NCBI GenBank assembly: GCA_018819225.1
Contig: JAHJQN010000008.1
Coordinates: forward strand, 62,001-126,000
Direction: 5' to 3'
DNA: 64,000 bases
DNA from: Microcaldota archaeon
GTDB taxonomy: Archaea; Micrarchaeota; Micrarchaeia; Norongarragalinales; SBBD01
Position numbers and translations under genes: made by a program. Shown piece by piece: positions 18,759 through 29,086 of this stretch (position 1 is its first letter; every line of letters starts with the position of its first letter). The notes under the pieces were generated by a model, which was not told where the DNA came from, searched no databases, and was given only the letters and a program-made list of their open reading frames with translations.

Positions 18759-20477
18759 CTATCGCTTGAAGAACACTTTTCCCCGTGTGAGCGGCCCGCG
18801 ATGATCATTGCGAATATCCAGAATAATCCAAAGCACGATACCGATGACGAGCGCGAACACCACTTGAGGAATAAACGCCTCCAGCTCCAACACCGCCACG
18901 ACGAACGGAAGCGACATGATGATGAGAAGCGTGCCAACGATGCGCGCCATACGCAAAATCGCGCTTTGCATCTTGCCCAACCCCATATGTCTAAGTGAAC
19001 GCGAGTGAACAAACGTCTTAAACTCGTATAATAACTCCACTAAAAGACGGTATCCTCCAAAGACGAGCAAAATGAGTGCAAACAGTTCTACGAGTCCAAA
19101 CAAGGGAATCGAGCTTCCGAAGAAATCGATAACATCGGACCCGAAAAGAAGCCATCCGAATGCCGCCAAACCAATGACCACGCTCAAAAATGCAATGTGA
19201 GGAAGCGTGCGTTCAAACATGCGTTCCATTCGCATGAACAACGGACCGCCGGGCTCGAAGAACTCGCACACCGCACATAAGTAATGTGAAATCACGCGAC
19301 CCGTCTTGCGGACCGGACGCGGCATGATACGATCGATCACGCGATGAACCGTGGAAACGCGGTCCAACGTAAAGGACGTCGAAAGGGAAGACAAGAAAAT
19401 GATCACGGACGTCACGCCCACCAGATCAAACGCACTCACGAGCGTAGAGCCTTCCTTCGCAATCAATAACGAGAACTCTCCCACGGAAAGCATGGCCATA
19501 CCCGAAAAAACCGCGGAACGGGCCGGAAAACCAAATAAGTACGAGCTCGTGCTCATGCCCACGAACTTAAACAAGAGATTTCCGAGCAATAAAATCGCGA
19601 TGATCCACAAGTCATTGTAAACGTTCGTGAAATTGACGAGCATACCCATGGAAATAAAGAATAAGGACGTAAACAGCACGGCAAACGGCGAAACGGCTTT
19701 CTCTAATATATCGCCGCGAGGAAGCGACGCGACCAAACTGCCTGCGAGAAAGGCTCCGGTAGCGGAATTGAGTCCGACCAGCTCGGCAATATAGCTTAAT
19801 CCGACCCCCAAACTTAATGCAGCGAACACCATGGATTCTTCTGCCCGATACGAAGTCAACCACTCGAATATCGGTTTCAATACACGGAGAAGAACGAGAT
19901 AGGCAATACCGAGAATGGCGAGCGAAAAAAGAATCGAGGCGAATAATTTAAGCGGAGTAAACGCGCCCGCACTTTTCACGCTTGAAACCACGGCCAGAAC
20001 GAATATCGCGAAAACGTCCTCGAAGATGAGCGTGGCGACGAGTATGGGAACCTCCTGCTTATTTATGAGCGATTTTTGTTCGAGAATACGTACCACGAAC
20101 GCGGTACTCGTGATAGCCAGAATCACGCCGACGAGAAGCGCCGTAAGCGTTTGGAGGCCCAACGCCAACGCCAACCAATAACTTAAGAAGAACACCATGG
20201 CCAGCTTGAACATGGCGATCAGCAAGACCTTGATGCCTAAACGCATGAGTTTCGAGACGCTGAATTGAACGCCGATGGTGAACAGGAGCAGCACGGCTCC
20301 TATCTCAGCGAAAAGATTCACGGTCTCCGATTGTGAAATGATGCCCATGGTATTGGGTCCGACCAACGCACCGATAAGCAGCAGACCCAACACGGCGGGT
20401 TGGCGAAACCGAATCGCCAGCATTCCTCCAATGGCCGCAAATAATATGAGTAAACCAATTTCCAGAAACGTACTCAT
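18759..20477 (-). CDS. cation:proton antiporter, CPA2/KefB type
   Basis: About 12 TM; RFRQPAVLGLLLIGALVGPN, FEDVFAIFVLAV. Confidence 0.87.
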   Translation of the reverse strand: MSTFLEIGLLILFAAIGGMLAIRFRQPAVLGLLLIGALVGPNTMGIISQSETVNLFAEIGAVLLLFTIGVQFSVSKLMRLGIKVLLIAMFKLAMVFFLSYWLALALGLQTLTALLVGVILAITSTAFVVRILEQKSLINKQEVPILVATLIFEDVFAIFVLAVVSSVKSAGAFTPLKLFASILFSLAILGIAYLVLLRVLKPIFEWLTSYRAEESMVFAALSLGVGLSYIAELVGLNSATGAFLAGSLVASLPRGDILEKAVSPFAVLFTSLFFISMGMLVNFTNVYNDLWIIAILLLGNLLFKFVGMSTSSYLFGFPARSAVFSGMAMLSVGEFSLLIAKEGSTLVSAFDLVGVTSVIIFLSSLSTSFTLDRVSTVHRVIDRIMPRPVRKTGRVISHYLCAVCEFFEPGGPLFMRMERMFERTLPHIAFLSVVIGLAAFGWLLFGSDVIDFFGSSIPLFGLVELFALILLVFGGYRLLVELLYEFKTFVHSRSLRHMGLGKMQSAILRMARIVGTLLIIMSLPFVVAVLELEAFIPQVVFALVIGIVLWIILDIRNDHRGPLTRGKVFFKR

Positions 20478-20587
20478 GAATAAGCGCCTGACAAGAGGTA
20501 GGCTCCCATCGTATAAATAGTTATTCTCGAAACAGTGAAAGGCTTTTATACGTCCTCCAAGTAAAAGAAAAAAAGGTGTTTCCATTC

Positions 20588-20995
20588 ATGGCCAATAAAA
20601 AAACAAAGCTCACCAGGAGAACGCCTTCGAGCGCGTTTTCCGAAAAACAGAGAAATTCGAATTTATTGGGTGCGTTGGCTTACGTGCTGGGTGCCATTAC
20701 CGGCATCATCATGTATTTCGTCAGAAACAACGATCCGTTCGTACGCTTTCACGCCATTCAATCCATCATGTTCAGCGTCGCGGTCCTCATCCTGCACGTC
20801 GCGACCACCATGATATTGGGCGTCCTCACCATTCTCACGCTAGGCATCGGAATCATTCTCATCCCCATCATGTTCATCATCATCGGATTCGGTTCCTTCG
20901 TGGTCTGGATTTACGTGATGTACAAAGCCATACTCGGAGAAAAATACCGATTGCCCATTATTGGAGAGCTGGCGGACCGATATTCGGGCTCTTAA
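20588..20995 (+). CDS. DUF4870-like small membrane protein
   Basis: NLLGALAYVLGAITGIIMYFVR...FVRFHAIQSI pattern. Confidence 0.75.
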   Translation: MANKKTKLTRRTPSSAFSEKQRNSNLLGALAYVLGAITGIIMYFVRNNDPFVRFHAIQSIMFSVAVLILHVATTMILGVLTILTLGIGIILIPIMFIIIGFGSFVVWIYVMYKAILGEKYRLPIIGELADRYSGS

Positions 20996-21037
20996 CGCCT
21001 CCAAGGATTTTTTAACCTCGGCCATTCATATTCCCAT

Positions 21038-22774
21038 ATGGAATTCGTTAAGCTGGCCGACGTATTCGAGAAGATGGAGCAGACCGCTTCCCGACTCCAG
21101 ATGACCGCCGACCTCGCCGAGCTGTTTAAAGAAACCCAACCAAAAGACATCGCGCACATCACCTACCTGTGCCAAGGCATTATCGCTCCCGAATTCACCG
21201 GCATTGAACTTGGAATGGGTGACAAGCTCACCGAACAAGCCATTGCACACGTCTCCGGAAAAAGCGTGAAAGAAATTGAAAAAGAGTACAAAAAACAAGG
21301 CGATTTGGGCATCACCGCGGAGCGAATGCTGGAAAAAAAAGCGCAGCAATTCCTGTCCAACCAATCACTCACAACGGAAAAAGTGCGCCAAAACGTGTAC
21401 CGCATTGCGACCACCGCGGGATCCGGTTCCCAGGATTTGAAAGTCAAACTATTAGCTGAATTACTAGCGAACGCGAAACCCCGCGAAGCGAAAGTGCTCG
21501 TGCGTTTCGTTCAAGGTCGGCTGCGACTCGGTATCGGAACCCCCACCATACTCGACGCGCTATCCGTGTACGCCGCTCATGATAAGAGCCTCCGGTCCAT
21601 TCTCGAACGCGCGTACAACATGCGTTCCGATCTCGGACTCGTCGCGCAACTCCTTTTCCAAAAGAAAATGAAAGAAATTGAATCCATGACTCCGCAAGTA
21701 TTTTCACCGATTCGACCCGCGCTCGCGGAACGACTGACGGACGCGGAACAAATCATTGAAAAAATCGGTTCCTGCCGCGTGGAAGGCAAGTACGACGGAT
21801 TTCGTTTGCAAGTTCACGTCAAAGGAAAGGACGTGAAACTGTTTTCCAGAAAACAGGAACCCATGACACCGATGTTTCCCGATATAGTGCAAGCCGTTCA
21901 ACACGAATTACACGTTAAAGAAGCCATCATCGAAGGAGAAGCGATTGCATACGATGAAGAACGACAGCGCTTCCTTCCATTTCAAGTCACGATTCAAAGG
22001 AGACGGAAGCACGGCATCAGTGAAAAAAGCCGGCAAATTCCTTTGAAACTTTTTGCTTTCGAACTGTTGTACGCGGATGGAATCGACTACACCATTGAAC
22101 CGTACGAAAAGCGGCATTTGGAACTGACTCGACGCATTCATTCCAACGCGAAAACCGTGCGCGTCGCCGAATCCAAGACCGTACACAACGCCCGCGAATT
22201 AAACTCGTTTTTTGAAAAATCCGTTGGCGACGGACTTGAAGGCGTTATGGCCAAAGATCCGAAGGCGCCGTACATTGCAGGGGCTCGAAAGTTCGCGTGG
22301 ATCAAACTAAAGAAATCGTACGGAAAACTGACCGATACGTTTGACCTCGTAGTCGTTGGATATTATAAAGGGAAAGGGAAACGCACGCCATTCGAGTTCG
22401 GGGGTTTGCTGGCGGCCGCTTACGACGACCAGAACAAGCGCTTCCGAACGCTGGCCCGCATCGGCACCGGATTCTCGGAAGAACAAATGAAGCAATTGCA
22501 TCACGAACTCGAAAAGAAGAAAACGAAATCAAGGCCCAACACAGTCGACTCAAACATCGAGCCCGACGTATGGGTTCAACCATCCATGGTCGTCGAAATA
22601 AATGCGGATGAAATCTCGCAGTCCCCCATGCATACCTGCGGAAAAAGCGGTTCAGGAGAAGGACTCGCGCTGCGTTTCCCGAGACTCGTTCAAATCCGAA
22701 AGGACAAGGAACCCGAAGATGCGACCACCGAAAGCGAAGTATTGGAAATGTTTGAAATGCAGCAACAACGGTGA
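21038..22774 (+). CDS. lig: ATP-dependent DNA ligase
   Basis: KYDGFRLQVH adenylation motif, EGVMAKDP, AWIKLKKSY. Confidence 0.95.
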   Translation: MEFVKLADVFEKMEQTASRLQMTADLAELFKETQPKDIAHITYLCQGIIAPEFTGIELGMGDKLTEQAIAHVSGKSVKEIEKEYKKQGDLGITAERMLEKKAQQFLSNQSLTTEKVRQNVYRIATTAGSGSQDLKVKLLAELLANAKPREAKVLVRFVQGRLRLGIGTPTILDALSVYAAHDKSLRSILERAYNMRSDLGLVAQLLFQKKMKEIESMTPQVFSPIRPALAERLTDAEQIIEKIGSCRVEGKYDGFRLQVHVKGKDVKLFSRKQEPMTPMFPDIVQAVQHELHVKEAIIEGEAIAYDEERQRFLPFQVTIQRRRKHGISEKSRQIPLKLFAFELLYADGIDYTIEPYEKRHLELTRRIHSNAKTVRVAESKTVHNARELNSFFEKSVGDGLEGVMAKDPKAPYIAGARKFAWIKLKKSYGKLTDTFDLVVVGYYKGKGKRTPFEFGGLLAAAYDDQNKRFRTLARIGTGFSEEQMKQLHHELEKKKTKSRPNTVDSNIEPDVWVQPSMVVEINADEISQSPMHTCGKSGSGEGLALRFPRLVQIRKDKEPEDATTESEVLEMFEMQQQR

Positions 22775-22779
22775 AAATC

Positions 22780-23229
22780 ATGCCGGAACAACTCCAACTC
22801 AAGTGGAAAGGGATTCGCTGGCCAAAGAAAGCGAGTTGGGGAACCTTCGATGTAGCTCTTGAAAATCCGCGAGGAGAAGTTCGGGCAAAATACACGATTC
22901 CCCTACCATCCGTCGAAGAAGGACGCATTCGATTTTTGGATCGCGAAGCGTCTTGGGGGCATATTCAATCCTTTCCTCCAAGGCAGGGGCATGGAAGGGC
23001 GTTGATGAGTCGAATGAGGCGCGTTTTTGAACAACTCGCTCACGAACATAGCGCAACAGTAGAGCATCTTCCCACAGGATCCCGAAAAATTTTCATGAGA
23101 ATGGCAGATTATCCTATAAGGGGTCCAAAAGAGTATTATCCCCGCGTACATCCGTTAACAAATACCGAGCGCTTCATCGTGCAACAGCTCCGGGAACACC
23201 TCCGAAAACAACTCGACAAGGCCGCGTAA
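22780..23229 (+). CDS. hypothetical, weakly GNAT-like
   Basis: PPRQGHGRALMSRMRRVFEQLA resembles an acetyl-CoA binding loop. Confidence 0.45.
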   Translation: MPEQLQLKWKGIRWPKKASWGTFDVALENPRGEVRAKYTIPLPSVEEGRIRFLDREASWGHIQSFPPRQGHGRALMSRMRRVFEQLAHEHSATVEHLPTGSRKIFMRMADYPIRGPKEYYPRVHPLTNTERFIVQQLREHLRKQLDKAA

Positions 23230-23430
23230 CTATTTCTTAAATAGTTTGTGGACGAGCCACGACACCAACGCGAAGAACAATACGACGACCAAAGCGATGT
23301 TTTGCCTAACCACGTCCGGATAATACGCTCCCACCGCAAGACCGAACAGGATGCTCGACCACTTTAAAACGGCAAGATCCCAGAAGTTCAGTTTCTTCAC
23401 TCGTCCAATATACCATTTCATGAATCCCAT
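23230..23430 (-). CDS. small membrane protein
   Basis: MGFMKWYIGRVKKLNFWDLAVLKW... with two TM segments; adjacent to the Lon-like gene. Confidence 0.55.
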   Translation of the reverse strand: MGFMKWYIGRVKKLNFWDLAVLKWSSILFGLAVGAYYPDVVRQNIALVVVLFFALVSWLVHKLFKK

Positions 23431-23437
23431 TGTTCCA

Positions 23438-24208
23438 TCACCCCTTTTCCACAACCATTAACCTATAGGCTTCAAGAACATCGCTGACCTCCGTCACTTT
23501 CATCCCCGTCTCCGATGCCACATCAATAACGACGCGTTGAGTCGTACACGTTTGATAATACGTGTCATCAATGACCTCATTTTGACACACCTGCTTGTTT
23601 TGGGGCTGCAATTTTTCTCCTACAGGAACCAGAATCTCTGAAAACCCCGATTCCCGAGCAACCAGCGCCTTCTCCAGGATGCGCCCGACACGTCCAATGG
23701 AACCATCCGGGGAAACCGACCCCGTAATCAACACGTCATCGCGCAACGATTCCCCGCGAAACAACGCCAGCGTGCCAACAGCCATGGCCGCTCCCGCAGA
23801 TTCCCCTCCGACCACCTCCGAATCCGCAGACAAAGAAAAATACAAGTCGTACGATGAGATGGCGCTCACGCCCGAAAGCTGTTTTCCGACGTCTAACGCG
23901 GTTCGCAAAGAATACTGAGTATCCGGATTCGTCAACGGATTTCGTTCATCAAACTGGTAATACACATTGCCTTCCCCGTTCGTCAAGCGCAGTTCCAGGA
24001 CAGCCAGCGCCCCAACCCCGCTTCGCGACACCGCTGGAAGCGGCATGCGCACAAACGAAATCGGTTCGGGTGAAGGCGCGGGTTCATTCGAATTAAAGAG
24101 AACCGGCCCGCCATCCGTTCTTTGCAAGAATGCACCAGCCATCTCGTAACCGACCAGCATGGCCAACAACACGCTCGCGACCAGCACAAGTGCAGCCACG
24201 TGTTTCAT
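23438..24208 (-). CDS. membrane-anchored Lon-like (S16) serine protease without ATPase domain
   Basis: Ser in GGESAGAAMAVG, Lys in GRVGRILEKALVARESG; N-terminal TM. Confidence 0.82.
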   Translation of the reverse strand: MKHVAALVLVASVLLAMLVGYEMAGAFLQRTDGGPVLFNSNEPAPSPEPISFVRMPLPAVSRSGVGALAVLELRLTNGEGNVYYQFDERNPLTNPDTQYSLRTALDVGKQLSGVSAISSYDLYFSLSADSEVVGGESAGAAMAVGTLALFRGESLRDDVLITGSVSPDGSIGRVGRILEKALVARESGFSEILVPVGEKLQPQNKQVCQNEVIDDTYYQTCTTQRVVIDVASETGMKVTEVSDVLEAYRLMVVEKG

Positions 24209-24338
24209 AAGTCACCAAAGGCCGAAGCGCTTTATATCTATTCCGCCGAATCCTCAAAGAACATCCGCATCAAATGAAAGCGCTTGAGACGGAACAGAGA
24301 AGCGGCTAAAAATCAATGGATCGTCGATTTCATTGGCA

Positions 24339-24746
24339 TTAGAGCTTTCCTAAAAAGACGCAGTACCATAGTCCGAGCACGAGCGCGGAATCAATGAACC
24401 ACAACGATACGTGAACGATTTCAAAATACGGGAACACGTAAAAGAACACCAGAATGGTCAGCCATAAACGCGCCAAATTGAAAAGCAACAGAAACGGGGT
24501 TAAGAGAACAAGCGCTTTCCAGCGTTTACGTTCCGGAATCGGAGTCGACCATAACAAGGCCGCGAGCAAAATCACCATCACGAAACCCGAGCATTCCGCA
24601 ACGATGTGCACCACGTAATGACCGAACTGCAACGACGAACCGTCTTGCGTGACATAGGTACCCACGTGCCCGAGCATATCGCGCTGGATGGAAGCAATCG
24701 CTTGCGTGAGAAACGATAAGTCTAATGCAATCAGAACAAGGAACAA
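24339..24746 (-). CDS. exosortase/archaeosortase-like membrane protein
   Basis: AECSGFVMVILLAALL, FNLARLWLTILV, IVHVSLWF: Cys/Arg/His triad; no ATG, start uncertain (TTG). Confidence 0.72.
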   Translation of the reverse strand: MFLVLIALDLSFLTQAIASIQRDMLGHVGTYVTQDGSSLQFGHYVVHIVAECSGFVMVILLAALLWSTPIPERKRWKALVLLTPFLLLFNLARLWLTILVFFYVFPYFEIVHVSLWFIDSALVLGLWYCVFLGKL

Positions 24747-24819
24747 TGCGAAAAAAATCGCCAGAAAATTAACGAAAAACTTCTTTTCATCCGGGCGAAT
24801 GAACGGAATCAGAAGCGCA

Positions 24820-25332
24820 TCACCAAGGAACGCGTTTCAAGTTCAATCGATGCGCCAGAATATTCAATAACACATGCAAAATGAACGTCAACAGGAACAA
24901 GTAAATGATTTCCGAATAAGATGGAATAAACACGAGGGAAGAAAACGCGAGTGCCATCACTAAAAACAGCAGTTGATCCGTGAGGAAGAAGGGCTCGCCG
25001 GGCTTCAAGTTCATGCGGCGCTTGATAAAGCTGCCGAGCAAGTCCCCGAACAAGGTCCCGGAAGCCAGTAGAAAAGCCACCCAAATTTTCAGTCGAAAGG
25101 ACAAAAAAGGGAGAAACATATTCGGCAGTAAGTAGGCGAGTAAGACGCCAGCGAACATCCCAGCGGCCAAACCCGCGCCTAACCCGCGCAACGTCTTGCT
25201 ATTCCCCAGCAAACGATTTCCGTCAGGCAAATGTCGTTTAAAATCAATGGGTGCGCCCCCTCCAAACAATACGGGCGCACTATTGGCCACGTACGCAGGA
25301 AAGATATACAGGATTAGGGAAACCAGATCCAT
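24820..25332 (-). CDS. carS: CDP-archaeol synthase
   Basis: YVANSAPVLFGGGAPIDF, LGDLLGSFIKRRM; DUF46 pattern. Confidence 0.9.
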   Translation of the reverse strand: MDLVSLILYIFPAYVANSAPVLFGGGAPIDFKRHLPDGNRLLGNSKTLRGLGAGLAAGMFAGVLLAYLLPNMFLPFLSFRLKIWVAFLLASGTLFGDLLGSFIKRRMNLKPGEPFFLTDQLLFLVMALAFSSLVFIPSYSEIIYLFLLTFILHVLLNILAHRLNLKRVPW

Positions 25333-25418
25333 CTCGACTCCTCAAAAAATACGCGTCCTCCTTCACGCGATATAGCGAACAGAAAGCTATATTAAAACGT
25401 TTTCGCATACCCGCATAC

Positions 25419-27548
25419 ATGAATGCTCGCCTGAAGGTTCCGGGACTCGCCAGTCTCCTCATCCTACTCTTATTTTCGACTCCCGCATTCGCAACGTGCA
25501 CGTTCCTTGAAGTCGACGCCATTACCTCGTTAGCGGTTCAACAAGGCGTGCAAGCCGTATTTCCAATCACGATCCGGCACAACGGCGCCAACCAACAACC
25601 CGTATATATTTCAGCCCAAAACCCTGACCGACTCCCCCTCCAATTCGACGAAAGCGCTTATGTACTCACACCCGGTGAAGAAAAAACATTTAACCTCATC
25701 ATCGAAACGGAAACCGTCGGAGTCGGAGAATATGAAATCCCTATTGAAATTTCCGCCGATGAAGGATACGGATCATGCTATGAATACGAAACCATTCAAC
25801 TCGCTGTTGAAACGAGCTCGACGCCGACTCCCGAACCCCTTGATTCCGTGGCCATGTCCATTGATCCCAAGGAAGCTCGCCAAGTTTTCCCAGGAGAAAT
25901 CCTTTCCTACGATATTCGCGTACACAATAATTACAATGAAGAAATCATCGTCGAACTCGATGCGCCGGATAATCCATTCTCGTCGAGCACATCGTTCGCC
26001 GAGAAAGTCTTCCGGATCCCCGCCCGATCCAGTAAAGTGGTCCGGGTACGCGTCACGATTCCACCCGGAACCCCCGGTAGCATCTACGACCTCGTTTTTA
26101 GAGCCGAAGTGAACACGGCGTGTTGCATCCAAGAACTCATTGTTCCTGCGAGCATCAGCGTGTTCGGAGAAAATGCACGACTGTCAGTATTCCGCGAACC
26201 TTACGGATGCGTATCCGTGAAACAAGGCGAAACGTACAACATGGAGCTCGGAATCCAAAACGATGGCGGAGTGCGGGGGCCGTACACGATGGAAGTTCTC
26301 GGAGAACCCGAAAGCACTCGAAACGTGCAACTCCAGGTCCGACGCTTTGAATTGATGGAAGGGGAGCGTACCTACGTGAACGTCAGTATACGGCCTCCCG
26401 AGAACGAGCCTCAAGAAATCAAATTCTTTACGCTTCGAATCCGATACCTGGACTTCTCCATGTACGAAACCGCATTCTGTTACCGCGTTCAAGGAACCAA
26501 AGACATCGAAATCGAAAAACCCGTTGAAATCAACGCGAAAAGATGTTCCACGGAAAGCTTCGAATTCTCATTAAAAAACATTGGTTCGCTCGAGGACACG
26601 TACGCCATTGAAACCCGACCCATGCGAGGAGCCTCCGTATTCGTCGACCCTCAAACATTTACGTTACGTCCCAGTGAACGTCAACGGGCTAGCGTTGTAC
26701 TCGGCGTATCTTGTCTCGCACCCTTGGGATTGCAGAATCTGGAAGCCCGCATCATTGGAAGCGAGTTTACTCGAAGTGAACTATTCGAAGTCCGCATCGC
26801 GCCCAACGAGACGCGTCAATTGTTCCTCAAACTAACGGCTCCCAAAACCGTCCGTGTTGTGGAAGGTATTCCCACCGAGTTCACGGTCTCCGTGTTCAAC
26901 ACGCTCAGTGTTCCGGTGGACGGAACGTTCATTTCTATCGAAGGCATTCCAGATGAATGGGTGGAGATTGAAGGCGCTAAAACCATTCGAAGCGCCTCGA
27001 CCGCACAGTATAAAGTACGCGTCCACACCGAAATTACAGGGGACTTCCCCATTTCCATTATCGCAGCCAGTGGACTCGAGAAAAGCCGCGTTTCCTCAAC
27101 GCTGCTGATTGAACCGCAAGTCCAACAACTCGACTACGCGTACCAGACTGATTTCGCGGAACTCGACGGAGAAGTACAAGAAGTTCGCGTGTTCCTCACG
27201 GTAACCAATCTAGGTAACGTCGTACTCAACGATATTCTCGTATCCACTTCCGCGGAAGACGTGAACGTCATCCCCATCGAAAACATTGCATCTTTGGCTC
27301 CCGGAGAAAGCCGGAGCATTAACGCCGTCGTCCGCCCATTACAGGATACGAGCGAGAAACTGATTCCATTACGTTTGAAGAGTACGGAAGGCGCCGTTCA
27401 AACGAAGAGTATTGCGCTTCCTGCGCTCCGACGCGCAGACGAAACGACGCCATTCGATTTCCCGTGGAAAATCGTTGCCATCATCGTAGTCCTCGTACTC
27501 ATTTTCGCTGTTCTCGCGAAAAGCGATGACGGCGCCGTGCAAGTATAA
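25419..27548 (+). CDS. secreted/surface protein with repeated Ig-like (NEW3/CARDB-type) domains and C-terminal TM
   Basis: Signal peptide MNARLKVPGLASLLILLLFSTPAFA; repeated beta-domain patterns; C-terminal hydrophobic anchor. Confidence 0.75.
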   Translation: MNARLKVPGLASLLILLLFSTPAFATCTFLEVDAITSLAVQQGVQAVFPITIRHNGANQQPVYISAQNPDRLPLQFDESAYVLTPGEEKTFNLIIETETVGVGEYEIPIEISADEGYGSCYEYETIQLAVETSSTPTPEPLDSVAMSIDPKEARQVFPGEILSYDIRVHNNYNEEIIVELDAPDNPFSSSTSFAEKVFRIPARSSKVVRVRVTIPPGTPGSIYDLVFRAEVNTACCIQELIVPASISVFGENARLSVFREPYGCVSVKQGETYNMELGIQNDGGVRGPYTMEVLGEPESTRNVQLQVRRFELMEGERTYVNVSIRPPENEPQEIKFFTLRIRYLDFSMYETAFCYRVQGTKDIEIEKPVEINAKRCSTESFEFSLKNIGSLEDTYAIETRPMRGASVFVDPQTFTLRPSERQRASVVLGVSCLAPLGLQNLEARIIGSEFTRSELFEVRIAPNETRQLFLKLTAPKTVRVVEGIPTEFTVSVFNTLSVPVDGTFISIEGIPDEWVEIEGAKTIRSASTAQYKVRVHTEITGDFPISIIAASGLEKSRVSSTLLIEPQVQQLDYAYQTDFAELDGEVQEVRVFLTVTNLGNVVLNDILVSTSAEDVNVIPIENIASLAPGESRSINAVVRPLQDTSEKLIPLRLKSTEGAVQTKSIALPALRRADETTPFDFPWKIVAIIVVLVLIFAVLAKSDDGAVQV

Positions 27549-27667
27549 ATAAAACCATCGTTTTCAAGCGATGAACGTATTAACGTTAAAATCCCTGAGG
27601 CGCACGGGAGGCATGCTCAGGGCTATTACATCGCATTCGAATCAACGGATGAAACCATTTGGCGTCA

Positions 27668-28729
27668 TTATATTTTACGAACGACACCGTTGTTCGCGTC
27701 CACTTCCACGCGATCCCCATTCTTGAAAAAAGTCGTTGCTTTTTCCGTACCCGTAATGCATGGTATTCGCAGCTCGCGCGCAACAATGGCGGCATGGCAA
27801 AGCATGCCTCCCGCATCCGTGACAATCGCCGATGCTTTTTTCATGAGCATCAGAAAACTCGGACGCGTCATCCCCGTAATCAATACATCGCCTTCCTTGA
27901 AACCCGTCGCTTGACTCGGATCGAGAACGATCGAGACCCGTCCTTGCGCAACCCCTTTGTATGCGGGCGTACCCGCCAACTCATCCACGTTCCCCGAATG
28001 GCTCAGAATCGCCTGCTCCAGCAAATCCACTTCCGGGCCGGAAACGACTTCATAACGACCCTTCTTGAAAAGCAATGCCGATCCCTTAAAGCGTTCCTCG
28101 AGGAGCGAAGAAGAAGGAAGCGAATGGTTTTCAAAATAGGTTTCCAGTTCGTCTTTCGTCAGACATAAAATGAGATGCAGCGGCACGCGCTCGTTACGTG
28201 CGATCGATTGAACAAACGATTGCATATACTGCTCCGTTTCCGCGTAGACGCTCTCCGAATGCTTCCGGGCATCCTCAAACAAAGAAAAGGCCTTATGAAG
28301 TTCCACAGGAGGCAGAAAATCGACGGTTCGCTTAACGGCTAAATGCGGGCCCACGTACGCATAAAATAGATTCAAGAAATCGTGAAATGCATCCGGAGAG
28401 ATCGTTGAAGCGTCCTGAGATTGCATGAATTCGCGAATGCGATCCGTTTCCTTTTTCAAGTCCCTGCACACCGCTTGAACCAAGGATTCGTTCGAACGAA
28501 TCATGGACGCCAGCGACTCGCCAAACACCCTCAACTCATTCTTCTCAATATAACAATAACTGTAGCCGTCCCGCGAAATGAACACCGCCTGATTCAGACG
28601 CGTTCCCGCCGGATTGATCATGGTTTCAGTATACTGATGCCCAAAATAAGAGCAGGTCCAAAGGCTCCAACTGCCCGCCCAATGCTTAACCCATTGAGAA
28701 GACGCTAAATCAGCGATGGAAATGGTCAT
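27668..28729 (-). CDS. PEP-utilising enzyme mobile-domain protein (PEP synthase-like)
   Basis: ITGMTRPSFLMLMKKASAIVTDAGGMLCHAAIVARELRIPCITGT phospho-His domain. Confidence 0.85.
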   Translation of the reverse strand: MTISIADLASSQWVKHWAGSWSLWTCSYFGHQYTETMINPAGTRLNQAVFISRDGYSYCYIEKNELRVFGESLASMIRSNESLVQAVCRDLKKETDRIREFMQSQDASTISPDAFHDFLNLFYAYVGPHLAVKRTVDFLPPVELHKAFSLFEDARKHSESVYAETEQYMQSFVQSIARNERVPLHLILCLTKDELETYFENHSLPSSSLLEERFKGSALLFKKGRYEVVSGPEVDLLEQAILSHSGNVDELAGTPAYKGVAQGRVSIVLDPSQATGFKEGDVLITGMTRPSFLMLMKKASAIVTDAGGMLCHAAIVARELRIPCITGTEKATTFFKNGDRVEVDANNGVVRKI

Positions 28730-28782
28730 GCAATTAAAAGGACCGCAGGAAATAAAAAAGAATAAGGAAAAAACAAAAAAGG

Positions 28783-29001
28783 TTATTTACTTTTCTCAGC
28801 GACTTTCCCGATCCAAATGATCGCAAAGACGGCGATAACGGTCACTACGACGGCGTATATGAACATCGGAACCAGCGAATCCGCCTTCCCGAAAACCTCG
28901 GCAAACAATGCTTGAATGGCCCCATTCCATGCGAGTGCAGCGACCAGTCCAAACGCAGCCGTCATCAAGGCGGCAATCTTCTCAACCACTTCTTTCTGCA
29001 T
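28783..29001 (-). CDS. DUF5654-family membrane protein
   Basis: AALMTAAFGLVAALAWNGAIQALF pattern. Confidence 0.75.
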   Translation of the reverse strand: MQKEVVEKIAALMTAAFGLVAALAWNGAIQALFAEVFGKADSLVPMFIYAVVVTVIAVFAIIWIGKVAEKSK

Positions 29002-29086
29002 CCCATCACCCCCACCGTATTCGCAGTTCGTATTACCCGTGCGATTACAAATGCACGAGTTGGAAACGCGTTTATTCTCGGTTCAC

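Noticed and set aside
22302-22928. 208-aa minus ORF
   Set aside because: Antisense to the DNA ligase C-terminus and the next gene; Arg/Phe-rich shadow frame.
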